From: Rutidosis leptorrhynchoides
Lineage: Eukaryota > Streptophyta > Magnoliopsida > Asterales > Asteraceae
Reading direction: 5' to 3'
Assembly (NCBI RefSeq): GCF_046630445.1
Contig: NC_092341.1
Span: 129,782,001 to 129,846,000, forward strand
Length of the DNA: 64,000 nt
Position 1 is the first letter of the stretch. Every line of letters starts with the position of its first letter. Position numbers and translations under genes: made by a program. The notes under the pieces were generated by a model. The model made no database searches. It saw only the letters and a program-made list of their open reading frames with translations, and was not told the DNA's origin. Of this stretch, positions 1-9,026 are shown piece by piece.

Positions 1-290
1 AATTACAAAAATATGAGTAATCATTCATGACTTATTTACATGAAAACAAAATTACATATCCTTTATATCTAATCCATACACCAACGACCAAAAACACCTA
101 CAAATACTTTCATTCTTCAATTTTCTTCATCTAATTGATCTCTCTCAAGTTCTATCTTCAAGTTCTAAGTGTTCTTCATAAATTTCAAAAGTTCTAGTTT
201 CATAAAATCAAGAATACTTTCAAGATTGCTATCTCACTTCCAATCTTGTAAGGTGATCATCCAACCTCAAGAAATCTTTGTTTCTTACAG

Positions 291-312
291 TAGGTTATCA
301 TTCTAATACAAG
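291..312 (+). promoter_or_regulatory. Exon-like cassette in LTR, first copy (CAG / AAG|GTAATAAT)
   Basis: A pyrimidine-rich stretch ending TTTCTTACAG (281-290) is followed by 22 bases and then AAG|GTAATAAT. This looks like a splice acceptor, a micro-exon and a donor. A second copy of the same arrangement lies at 474-496, and both recur in the 3' LTR. Splicing is an inference. Confidence 0.3.
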
Positions 313-473
313 GTAATAATCATATTCAAACTTTGGTTCAATTTCTATAACTATAACAATCTTATTTCAAGTGATGATCTTACTTGAACTTGTTTTCGTG
401 TCATGATTTTGCTTCAAGAACTTTGAGCCATCCAAGGATCCATTGAAGCTAGATCCATTTTTCTATTTTCCAG

Positions 474-496
474 TAGGTTCATCCAAGGAACTTAAG
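474..496 (+). promoter_or_regulatory. Exon-like cassette in LTR, second copy
   Basis: TTTTCCAG is followed by TAGGTTC, 23 bases in all, and then AAG|GTAGTAAT. It matches the first cassette in its opening TAGGTT and in the donor form. It could mark a spliced leader of the element RNA, but RNA data would be needed. Confidence 0.28.
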
Positions 497-2432
497 GTAG
501 TAATGATGTTCATAACATCATTCGATTCTTACATATAAAGCTATCTTATTCGAAGGTTTAAACTTGTAATCACTAGAACATAGTTTAGTTAATTCTAAAC
601 TTGTTCGCAAACAAAAGTTAATCCTTCTAACTTGACTTTTAAAATCAACTAAACACATGTTCTATATCTATATGATATGCTAACTTAATGATTTAAAACC
701 TGGAAACACGAAAAACACCGTAAAACCGGATTTACGCCGTCGTAGTAACACCGCGGGCTGTTTTGGGTTAGTTAATTAAAAACTATGATAAACTTTGATT
801 TAAAAGTTGTTATTCTGAGAAAATGATTTTTATTATGAACATGAAACTATATCCAAAAATTATGGTTAAACTCAAAGTGGAAGTATGTTTTCTAAAATGG
901 TCATCTAGACGTCGTTCTTTCGACTGAAATGACTACCTTTACAAAAACGACTTGTAACTTATTTTTCCGACTATAAACCTATACTTTTTCTGTTTAGATT
1001 CATAAAATAGAGTTCAATATGAAACCATAGCAATTTGATTCACTCAAAACGGATTTAAAATGAAGAAGTTATGGGTAAAACAAGATTGGATAATTTTTCT
1101 CATTTTAGCTACGTGAAAATTGGTAACAAATCTATTCCAACCATAACTTAATCAACTTGTATTATATATTATGTAATCTTGAGATACCATAGACACGTAT
1201 ACAATGTTTCGACCTATCATGTCGACACATCTATATATATTTCGGAACAACCATAGACACTCTATATGTGAATGTTGGAGTTAGCTATACAGGGTTGAGG
1301 TTGATTCCAAAATATATATAGTTTGAGTTGTGATCAATACTGAGATACGTATACACTGGGTCGTGGATTGATTCAAGATAATATTTATCGATTTATTTCT
1401 GTACATCTAACTGTGGACAACTAGTTGTAGGTTACTAACGAGGACAGCTGACTTAATAAACTTAAAACATCAAAATATATTAAAAGTGTTGTAAATATAT
1501 TTTGAACATACTTTGATATATATGTATATATTGTTATAGGTTCGTGAATCAACCAGTGGCCAAGTCTTACTTCCCGACGAAGTAAAAATCTGTGAAAGTG
1601 AGTTATAGTCCCACTTTTAAAATCTAATATTTTTGGGATGAGAATACATGCAGGTTTTATAAATGATTTACAAAATAGACACAAGTACGTGAAACTACAT
1701 TCTATGGTTGAATTATTGAAATCGAATATGCCCCTTTTTATTAAGTCTGGTAATCTAAGAATTAGGGAACATACACCCTAATTGACGCGAATCCTAAAGA
1801 TAGATCTATTGGGCCTAACAAACCCCATCCAAAGTACCGGATGCTTTAGTACTTCGAAATTTATATCATATCCGAAGGGTGTCCCGGAATGATGGGGATA
1901 TTCTTATATATGCATCTTGTTAATGTCGGTTACCAGGTGTTCACCATATGAATGATTTTTATCTCTATGTATGGGATGTGTATTGAAATATGAAATCTTG
2001 TGGTCTATTATTATGATTTGATATATATAGGTTAAACCTATAACTCACCAACATTTTTGTTGACGTTTTAAGCATGTTTATTCTCAGGTGATTATTAAGA
2101 GCTTCCGCTGTCGCATACTTAAATAAGGACGAGATTTGTAGTCCATGCTTGTATGATATTGTGTAAAAACTGCATTCAAGAAACTTATTTTGTTGTAACA
2201 TATTTGTATTGTAAACCATTATGTAATGGTCGTGTGTAAACAGGATATTTTAGATTATCATTATTTGATAATCTACTTAAAGCTTTTTAAACCTTTATTG
2301 ATGAAATAAAGGTTATGGTTTGTTTTAAAATGAATGCAGTCTTTGAAAAACGTCTCATATAGAGGTCAAAACCTCGCAACGAAATCAATTAATATGGAAC
2401 GTTTTTAATCAATAAGAACGGGACATTTCAGT

Positions 2433-2450
2433 TGGTATCCGAGCGTTGGT
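2433..2450 (+). other. Primer-binding site of element 1 (initiator tRNA-Met type)
   Basis: TGGTATCCGAGC starts two bases after the LTR end. The usual plant initiator-Met site is TGGTATCAGAGC, so there is one mismatch at the eighth base. Its place right after the LTR fixes the 5' LTR boundary. Confidence 0.85.
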
Positions 2451-2638
2451 CTTAGAGAACCAGAAAATTGCATTAGTGTGTCTTATCGAGTTTGTTAGGA
2501 TGCATTAGTGAGTCTGGACTTCGACCGTGTTTTATTTAAAAATGATTGCTTAACATTTTTGTTGGAAACTATATATTTTTAACATATGAATATTATGTGA
2601 TATATTAATCTCTTAACGTGTTTGATATTATGTGATAG

Positions 2639-3253
2639 ATGTCTACCTCTAGAACAAGTCCCATTGACTCACCTAATAATAATGAAGAGTCAAATGTAAA
2701 TTGGAATGATTCGTGGACTGATTCACAAGTTCCCGAAGAGGAACCGGAAGAAGAGTCGGAACCGGAAGAAGAATCGGAACCGGAAGAAGAATCGGAACCG
2801 GAAGAAGAAATAGAACCGGTGGGGGAAATAATAAAACGGTTAAGTAAAAGAGAATCCTCAACCAACCGACCAAGGTTAATTATGGTCAATGGTGTTTCCG
2901 CCAAGGAAGCAAAATATTGGGAGGATTACCAATTCTCCGATGAATCGGATTCCGACGAAAATTCCGATGATGTTATAGAAATAACCCCAACTGAATTTAA
3001 AAAGGCAAAAGAAAATAATAAGGGAAAGGGCATAAAAATAGAGAAATCTAATTCCAACCCCGATGAACTTTATATGTATCGTCAACCCCCGAAGTCCTTA
3101 AGTTGTAACAATGACCCGGGAACCTCTAAACCACCAGGTTTTTCTAAACCAATGTGGACAACGACGGCTCGTATTAGGGGAACATCATATATCCCTAGAA
3201 ACTTGGCAAAACGAACCAAAACCCAACAAGAAGAAACGAGCGAGTCGGAATAA
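2639..3253 (+). CDS. Leader ORF1 of element 1: acidic repeat protein, 204 aa, unknown function
   Basis: This intact ORF lies between the primer-binding site and the F-box ORF of element 1. Its ATG directly follows TGATAG. Residues about 32-60 are a highly acidic tract built of EPEEES repeats. A second acidic stretch (SDESDSDENSDD) lies near residue 100. The C-terminal third is basic and polar (RNLAKRTKTQQ) and ends EETSESE. I see no membrane segment, zinc motif or catalytic motif and recognise no family. The alternation of strongly acidic and basic parts could suit binding to nucleic acid or chromatin, but that is a guess. Antisense frames here only mirror the repeat. The ORF is free of stops in an element that is otherwise intact and young, so it may be expressed. 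Confidence 0.7.
   Translation: MSTSRTSPIDSPNNNEESNVNWNDSWTDSQVPEEEPEEESEPEEESEPEEESEPEEEIEPVGEIIKRLSKRESSTNRPRLIMVNGVSAKEAKYWEDYQFSDESDSDENSDDVIEITPTEFKKAKENNKGKGIKIEKSNSNPDELYMYRQPPKSLSCNNDPGTSKPPGFSKPMWTTTARIRGTSYIPRNLAKRTKTQQEETSESE
2741..2812 (+). repeat. 18-bp tandem repeat inside leader ORF1
   Basis: Four consecutive 18-bp units (GAACCGGAAGAAGAATCG and close variants) encode the EPEEES repeat. The period is a multiple of three, so copy-number change keeps the frame. Expansion or contraction between element copies is likely. Confidence 0.85.
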
Positions 3254-3342
3254 GATAGTTGTATTCGTGTGGTGTAATATATGTAATATAGTGTGCTTAT
3301 GCTTTATGATATATGTAAAAATTGCTTGTATTAATAAGTATT

Positions 3343-3380
3343 TTTTTTTTTTATGAATCTAACTCTTGTCTATTTTACAG
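3343..3380 (+). promoter_or_regulatory. Putative 3' splice acceptor before the F-box ORF
   Basis: A T-rich tract runs into TCTATTTTACAG, ending 14 bases before the F-box ATG at 3395. This matches a plant splice acceptor. It could allow a spliced subgenomic RNA that brings the F-box ATG close to the cap. The donor would have to lie upstream, for example at 313 or 497. This is not proven by sequence alone. Confidence 0.4.
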
Positions 3381-3394
3381 TTTAAAAACACAAA

Positions 3395-4078
3395 ATGGAT
3401 AGACAACCCAATATTTTAAGAGACCTACCCGGAGACATGATTGATGAAATCTTGTCTAGAGTCGGCCAGAATTCTTCGGCACAACTATTTAAGGCGAGAT
3501 CAGTTTGTAAGACATTCGAAGAACGTTCCAAGAATGTCTTGGTTTATAAGAGACTTTTGTTTGAAAGATGGGGGATATCACATTGGGAAACCCATAAGTT
3601 ACGATGTGTTTACTTTGACGCATATATTGCGGGGAACCCAAATGCTATTTTACGCAACGGGTTAAGAAATTATTTTGACTCAATATATCCGAATATTGGA
3701 CTTCGTGATTTAGAAAAAGCGGCTAACATGCAACATAAAGAAGCATGTTATGCTTACGGATTAGTAATGTTCGCTTCTCACCAAAGTGAGAACAAGAACA
3801 TCGGGCTACAACTATTAAACAAAACGTTTCCACAAGTGACGGAGTCGGTAATTGGGGTAAGAAATGAGGTTTTTAGATTATTACGGGACTGTTGGACATT
3901 ACGTAACCCTCGTCCCTTTGATGATGTTACAACACGCTGTCTTATCAACGGCCATAACGGTTATGTTGCACAAGACCAAGGATGGGAAGTAGTCCTAGTA
4001 AAACCAGAATGCATGACTTGTTTCTGGACGTATGAATTACGTGTCTTTATTGCCTTTGCTGAACGACTTGTGTACTAG
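3395..4078 (+). CDS. Leader ORF2 of element 1: F-box protein (At2g35280/At1g67623-like), 227 aa
   Basis: This intact, intronless ORF sits inside the retrotransposon, between leader ORF1 and gag. Residues 11-50 (LPGDMIDEILSRV ... FKARSVCKTF) form an F-box, the SKP1-binding module of SCF ubiquitin ligases. Residues about 80-145 (GNPNAILRNGL, LEKAANMQHKEACYAYG, GLQLL) look like the Sel1-like helical repeats that follow the F-box in the plant At2g35280/At1g67623-like family. The C-terminus has C182, H187 and a CMTC pair at 206/209 followed by FWTYELRVF, typical of the end of that family. The length is about that of a full family member. I infer capture of a host F-box gene by the element. If expressed, it could target a host or element protein for ubiquitination; the target is unknown. 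The ATG context (CAAAATGG) is good. I rely on recalled family features, not a search. Confidence 0.8.
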   Translation: MDRQPNILRDLPGDMIDEILSRVGQNSSAQLFKARSVCKTFEERSKNVLVYKRLLFERWGISHWETHKLRCVYFDAYIAGNPNAILRNGLRNYFDSIYPNIGLRDLEKAANMQHKEACYAYGLVMFASHQSENKNIGLQLLNKTFPQVTESVIGVRNEVFRLLRDCWTLRNPRPFDDVTTRCLINGHNGYVAQDQGWEVVLVKPECMTCFWTYELRVFIAFAERLVY

Positions 4079-4268
4079 CTAGAATTATCTTCACAACTAT
4101 CTTGTATCAAAGTTATTGTGTGCTATATTTCATGCTTTATGTAAAATAAGCGGTATTGTAAGTTTGTAAAATATTGTATAAAAGCTTGAACGCGAAATAT
4201 TATTACAATCAGTTTTTCATATAGAATTGTAGTAGTTGAATTGTATATTAGCTACTAAGTATGAACTT

Positions 4269-4287
4269 AACGGGTAGGTACTACCCG
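4269..4287 (+). other. Internal polypurine-like hairpin before gag
   Basis: CGGGTAG-GTA-CTACCCG (4271-4287) is a perfect 7-bp stem. The 13-mer AACGGGTAGGTAC at 4269-4281 is identical to the last 13 bases before the 3' LTR (9014-9026), where the polypurine primer lies. Related hairpins occur at 39017-39033 and, inverted, at 28260-28276. It could be a second plus-strand priming site or a recombination scar. Confidence 0.6.
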
Positions 4288-4419
4288 AATTTAAACTTAT
4301 AAAACGCTAATATGAAGAAAAAGCTTTTATAAATGAGTTCATATTATGCTACGAAATACTATTAACTACTCTTAACATTCTGTATGATTAACTTGTTCCA
4401 TTTGACTATTTTGAAGGAA

Positions 4420-7400
4420 ATGGCACCGACTACTCGACACACCGTGAATATGAATGAAGAGGAATTCCGTACTTTTCTAGCTTCAAACATAGCCGCAGTA
4501 CAGGCTGCGCTACATACCAACAATAACCTTGGATCTAGCAGTACAGGAAATCGTGTAGGATGCACCTACAAAGAATTCACTGCCTGCAAACCTTTGGAAT
4601 TTGATGGAACCGAAGGACCGATCGGATTGAAACGGTGGACCGAAAAGGTCGAATCGGTGTTTGACATAAGTAAGTGTACTGAAGAGGACAAAGTGAAGTA
4701 CGCTACGCATACCTTCACAGGTTCTGCGTTAACATGGTGGAATACCTATCTAGAGCAAGTGGGACAAGATGATGCGTACGCACTACCTTGGTCAGCATTC
4801 AAGCACTTGATGAACGAGAAGTACCGTCCCAGAACTGAGGTCAATAAGCTCAAGACAGAACTTAGAGGGTTACGAACCCAAGGATTTGATATTACCACAT
4901 ACGAAAGACGATTCACAGAATTGTGCCTATTGTGTCCGGGAGCATTCGAAGATGAGGAAGAGAAGATTGACGCGTTTGTGAAAGGATTACCAGAAAGAAT
5001 CCAAGAAGATATAAGTTCACACGAGCCCGCCTCCATACAACAGGCATGTAGAATGGCTCACAAACTCGTGAACCAAATTGAAGAAAGAATTAAAGAACAG
5101 ACTGCTGAAGAGGCCAATGTGAAGCAAGTCAAAAGAAAGTGGGAGGAAAACGGTGATAAGAATCACCAATACAACAACAACAACAATTACAACAATAATC
5201 GCAACAATTATCCCAACAATCGCAACATCAATCGCAACTACAACAAACGGCCCAACAACAACAACAACAACAACAGCAACTACAACAATCATCCCAACAA
5301 CAATAATAACCGCAACAACAACAACAATCAGAAGCAGCTATGCCAAAGGTGTGAAAAGAATCACTCGGGGTTCTGCACCAAATTTTGCAACAAGTGTAAA
5401 AGAAATGGTCATAGCGCGGTGAAGTGTGAGGTCTACGGACCAGGGGTTAATAGAACGAAAGAAACAAATGGTGTCGGAATGAGTAATGGCGGAGCAAGTA
5501 GTGTCGGAGCAAGTTATGCCAATGTAGTTTGTTATAAATGTGGAAAACCAGGCCACATTATTAGAAATTGCCCGAACCAGGAGAACACGAATGGACAAGG
5601 CCGTGGAAGAGTTTTCAATATTAATGCGGCAGAGGCACAGGAAGACCCGGAGCTTGTTACGGGTACGTTTCTTATTGACAATAAATCTGCTTACGTTTTA
5701 TTTGATTCGGGTGCGGATAGAAGCTATATGAGTAGAGATTTTTGTGCTAAATTAAGTTGTCCATTGACGCCTTTGGATAGTAAATTTTTACTCGAATTAG
5801 CAAATGGTAAATTAATTTCAGCAGATAATATATGTCGGAATCGAGAAATTAAACTGGTTAGCGAAACTTTTAAGATTGATTTGATACCAGTAGAGTTAGG
5901 GAGTTTTGATGTGATAATCGGTATGGACTGGTTGAAAGAAGTGAAAGCGGAGATCGTTTGTTACAAAAATGCAATTCGCATTATACGAGAAAAAGGAAAA
6001 CCCTTAATGGTGTACGGAGAAAAGGGCAACACGAAGCTACATCTTATTAGTAATTTGAAGGCACAAAAACTAATAAGAAAAGGTTGCTATGCTGTTCTAG
6101 CACACGTCGAGAAAGTACAAACTGAAGAAAAGAGCATCAATGATGTTCCCGTCGCAAAAGAATTTCCTGATGTATTTCCGAAAGAATTACCGGGATTACC
6201 CCCACATCGATCCGTTGAATTTCAAATAGATCTTGTACCAGGAGCTGCACCAATAGCTCGTGCTCCTTACAGACTCGCACCCAGCGAGATGAAAGAACTA
6301 CAAAGCCAATTACAAGAACTTTTAGAGCGTGGTTTCATTCGACCAAGCACATCACCGTGGGGAGCTCCTGTTTTGTTTGTCAAGAAGAAAGATGGTACAT
6401 TCAGGTTGTGTATCGACTACCGAGAGTTGAACAAACTTACCATCAAGAACCGCTACCCACTACCGAGAATCGATGACTTATTTGATCAACTACAAGGCTC
6501 GTCTGTTTATTCAAAGATTGACTTACGTTCCGGGTATCATCAAATGCGGGTGAAAGAAGATGATATTCCAAAGACTGCTTTCAGAACACGTTACGGTCAT
6601 TACGAGTTTATGGTCATGCCGTTTGGTTTAACTAATGCACCAGCTGTGTTCATGGACCTTATGAACCGAGTGTGTGGACCATACCTTGACAAGTTTGTCA
6701 TTGTTTTCATTGATGACATACTTATTTACTCAAAGAATGACCAAGAACACGGTGAACATTTGAGAAAGGTGTTAGAAGTATTGAGGAAGGAAGAATTGTA
6801 CGCTAAGTTTTCAAAGTGTGCATTTTGGTTGGAAGAAGTTCAATTCCTCGGTCACATAGTGAACAAAGAAGGTATTAAGGTGGATCCGGCAAAGATAGAA
6901 ACTGTTGAAAAGTGGGAAACCCCGAAAACTCCGAAACACATACGCCAGTTTTTAGGACTAGCTGGTTACTACAGAAGGTTCATCCAAGACTTTTCCAGAA
7001 TAGCAAAACCCTTGACTGCATTAACGCATAAAGGGAAGAAATTTGAATGGAATGATGAACAAGAGAAAGCGTTTCAGTTATTGAAGAAAAAGCTAACTAC
7101 GGCACCTATATTGTCATTGCCTGAAGGGAATGATGATTTTGTGATTTATTGTGACGCATCAAAGCAAGGTCTCGGTTGTGTATTAATGCAACGAACGAAG
7201 GTGATTGCTTATGCGTCTAGACAATTGAAGATTCACGAACAAAATTATACGACGCATGATTTGGAATTAGGCGCGGTTGTTTTTGCATTAAAGACTTGGA
7301 GGCACTACTTATATGGGGTCAAAAGTATTATATATACCGACCACAAAAGTCTTCAACACATATTTAATCAGAAACAACTGAATATGAGGCAGCGTAGGTG

Positions 7401-8991
7401 GATTGAATTATTGAATGATTACGACTTTGAGATTCGTTACCACCCGGGGAAGGCAAATGTGGTAGCCGATGCCTTGAGCAGGAAGGACAGAGAACCCATT
7501 CGAGTAAAATCTATGAATATAATGATTCATAATAACCTTACTACTCAAATAAAGGAGGCGCAACAAGGAGTTTTAAAAGAGGGGAATTTAAAGGATGAAA
7601 TACCCAAAGGATCGGAGAAGCATCTTAATATTCGGGAAGACGGAACCCGGTATAGGGCTGAAAGGATTTGGGTACCAAAATTTGGAGATATGAGAGAAAT
7701 GGTACTTAGAGAAGCTCATAAAACCAGATACTCAATACATCCTGGAACGGGGAAGATGTACAAGGATCTCAAGAAACATTTTTGGTGGCCGGGTATGAAA
7801 GCCGATGTTGCTAAATACGTAGGAGAATGTTTGACGTGTTCTAAAGTCAAAGCTGAGCATCAGAAACCATCAGGTCTACTTCAACAACCCGAAATCCCAG
7901 AATGGAAATGGGAAAACATTACCATGGATTTCATCACTAAATTGCCAAGGACTGCAAGTGGTTTTGATACTATTTGGGTAATAGTTGATCGTCTCACCAA
8001 ATCAGCACACTTCCTGCCAATAAGAGAAGATGACAAGATGGAGAAGTTAGCACGACTGTATTTGAAGGAAGTCATCTCCAGACATGGAATACCAATCTCT
8101 ATTATCTCTGATAGGGATGGCAGATTTATTTCAAGATTCTGGCAGACATTACAGCAAGCATTAGGAACTCGTCTAGACATGAGTACTGCCTATCATCCAC
8201 AAACTGATGGGCAGAGCGAAAGGACGATACAAACACTTGAAGACATGCTACGAGCATGTGTTATTGATTTCGGAAACAGTTGGGATCGACATCTACCGTT
8301 AGCAGAATTTTCCTACAACAACAGCTACCATTCAAGCATTGAGATGGCGCCGTTTGAAGCACTTTATGGTAGAAAGTGCAGGTCTCCGATTTGTTGGAGT
8401 GAAGTGGGGGATAGACAGATTACGGGTCCGGAGATTATACAAGAAACTACCGAGAAGATCATCCAAATTCAACAACGGTTGAAAACCGCCCAAAGTCGAC
8501 AAAAGAGCTACGCTGACATTAAAAGAAAAGATATAGAATTTGAAATTGGAGAGATGGTCATGCTTAAAGTTGCACCTTGGAAAGGCGTTGTTCGATTTGG
8601 TAAACGAGGGAAATTAAATCCAAGGTATATTGGACCATTCAAGATTATTGATCGTGTCGGACCAGTAGCTTACCGACTTGAGTTACCTCAACAACTCGCG
8701 GCTGTACATAACACTTTCCACGTCTCGAATTTGAAGAAATGTTTTGCTAAAGAAGATCTCACTATTCCGTTAGATGAAATCCAAATCAACGAAAAACTTC
8801 AATTCATCGAAGAACCCGTCGAAATAATGGATCGTGAGGTTAAAAGACTTAAGCAAAACAAGATACCAATTGTTAAGGTTCGATGGAATGCTCGTACAGG
8901 ACCCGAGTTCACCTGGGAGCGTGAAGATCAGATGAAGAAGAAATACCCGCATCTATTTCCAGAAGATTCGTCAACACCTTCAACAACTTAA
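4420..8991 (+). CDS. gag-pol: Gag-pol polyprotein with chromodomain (Ty3/gypsy, Tekay-like), 1523 aa
   Basis: This one open frame codes for the whole replication machinery. I chose the ATG at 4420 (MAPTTRHTV); an in-frame ATG at 4384 is possible but less usual. Gag capsid is at residues about 60-220, an Asn-rich tract at 248-303, and CCHC knuckles at 308-319 (variant spacing), 323-336 and 371-384. The protease has DSGA at 429-432. Reverse transcriptase has the catalytic FIDD at 763-766. RNase H has its first Asp at 912. The integrase HHCC zinc site is H1100, H1107, C1137, C1140, with catalytic D1170, D1231 and E1267 (exact D-35-E). A GPY/F module follows, and a C-terminal chromodomain spans about 1462-1513 ([17 protein letters not shown]). 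All key residues are present and there is no stop, so the copy looks competent. The chromodomain normally guides integration to marked chromatin. Confidence 0.96.
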   Translation: MAPTTRHTVNMNEEEFRTFLASNIAAVQAALHTNNNLGSSSTGNRVGCTYKEFTACKPLEFDGTEGPIGLKRWTEKVESVFDISKCTEEDKVKYATHTFTGSALTWWNTYLEQVGQDDAYALPWSAFKHLMNEKYRPRTEVNKLKTELRGLRTQGFDITTYERRFTELCLLCPGAFEDEEEKIDAFVKGLPERIQEDISSHEPASIQQACRMAHKLVNQIEERIKEQTAEEANVKQVKRKWEENGDKNHQYNNNNNYNNNRNNYPNNRNINRNYNKRPNNNNNNNSNYNNHPNNNNNRNNNNNQKQLCQRCEKNHSGFCTKFCNKCKRNGHSAVKCEVYGPGVNRTKETNGVGMSNGGASSVGASYANVVCYKCGKPGHIIRNCPNQENTNGQGRGRVFNINAAEAQEDPELVTGTFLIDNKSAYVLFDSGADRSYMSRDFCAKLSCPLTPLDSKFLLELANGKLISADNICRNREIKLVSETFKIDLIPVELGSFDVIIGMDWLKEVKAEIVCYKNAIRIIREKGKPLMVYGEKGNTKLHLISNLKAQKLIRKGCYAVLAHVEKVQTEEKSINDVPVAKEFPDVFPKELPGLPPHRSVEFQIDLVPGAAPIARAPYRLAPSEMKELQSQLQELLERGFIRPSTSPWGAPVLFVKKKDGTFRLCIDYRELNKLTIKNRYPLPRIDDLFDQLQGSSVYSKIDLRSGYHQMRVKEDDIPKTAFRTRYGHYEFMVMPFGLTNAPAVFMDLMNRVCGPYLDKFVIVFIDDILIYSKNDQEHGEHLRKVLEVLRKEELYAKFSKCAFWLEEVQFLGHIVNKEGIKVDPAKIETVEKWETPKTPKHIRQFLGLAGYYRRFIQDFSRIAKPLTALTHKGKKFEWNDEQEKAFQLLKKKLTTAPILSLPEGNDDFVIYCDASKQGLGCVLMQRTKVIAYASRQLKIHEQNYTTHDLELGAVVFALKTWRHYLYGVKSIIYTDHKSLQHIFNQKQLNMRQRRWIELLNDYDFEIRYHPGKANVVADALSRKDREPIRVKSMNIMIHNNLTTQIKEAQQGVLKEGNLKDEIPKGSEKHLNIREDGTRYRAERIWVPKFGDMREMVLREAHKTRYSIHPGTGKMYKDLKKHFWWPGMKADVAKYVGECLTCSKVKAEHQKPSGLLQQPEIPEWKWENITMDFITKLPRTASGFDTIWVIVDRLTKSAHFLPIREDDKMEKLARLYLKEVISRHGIPISIISDRDGRFISRFWQTLQQALGTRLDMSTAYHPQTDGQSERTIQTLEDMLRACVIDFGNSWDRHLPLAEFSYNNSYHSSIEMAPFEALYGRKCRSPICWSEVGDRQITGPEIIQETTEKIIQIQQRLKTAQSRQKSYADIKRKDIEFEIGEMVMLKVAPWKGVVRFGKRGKLNPRYIGPFKIIDRVGPVAYRLELPQQLAAVHNTFHVSNLKKCFAKEDLTIPLDEIQINEKLQFIEEPVEIMDREVKRLKQNKIPIVKVRWNARTGPEFTWEREDQMKKKYPHLFPEDSSTPSTT
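5161..5328 (+). repeat. AAC-rich low-complexity tract coding poly-Asn in gag
   Basis: Fifty-six codons between capsid and zinc knuckles are mostly AAC/AAT; 36 of 56 residues are Asn, the rest mainly Tyr, Arg, Pro and His. It resembles prion-like, condensate-forming segments. The reading frame stays open across it. Confidence 0.9.
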
Positions 8992-8994
8992 AAT

Positions 8995-9026
8995 TTCGGG
9001 ACGAAATTTATTTAACGGGTAGGTAC
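8995..9026 (+). other. Polypurine tract block of element 1
   Basis: TTTCGGGACGAAATTT is followed by AACGGGTAGGTAC and then the LTR start TGTAGTGACC. The same block precedes the 3' LTRs of element 2 (42056-42087) and element 3 (53582-53617), so it is a conserved priming region across three Ty3 families here. Confidence 0.85.

Larger units (their letters stand above)
1..2430 (+). repeat. 5' LTR of element 1 (left part cut off)
   Basis: Base 1 corresponds to base 9847 of the 3' LTR, so about 820 bp are missing on the left. The LTR ends in TTTCA just before the primer-binding site. Short antisense frames inside it are identical in both LTRs only because the LTRs are identical; they are not genes. 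The part from about 1540 to 2430 is closely similar to the 3' part of the element 2 LTRs. Confidence 0.95.

Noticed and set aside
1421-1684. Antisense ORF repeated exactly at 11267-11530
   Set aside because: Both lie in the identical LTRs of element 1; conservation reflects the LTR duplication and there is no ATG start or domain.
1965-2219. Antisense ORF repeated at 11811-12065
   Set aside because: Same reason: LTR duplication, no known motif.
2605-2904. Ser/Gly repeat ORF on the minus strand
   Set aside because: It is the mirror of the EPEEES repeat in leader ORF1; codon periodicity makes open antisense frames.
3395-4078. F-box ORF as an ordinary host gene next to a transposon
   Set aside because: It lies inside the element, between primer site and gag, with no target duplication or other border around it.
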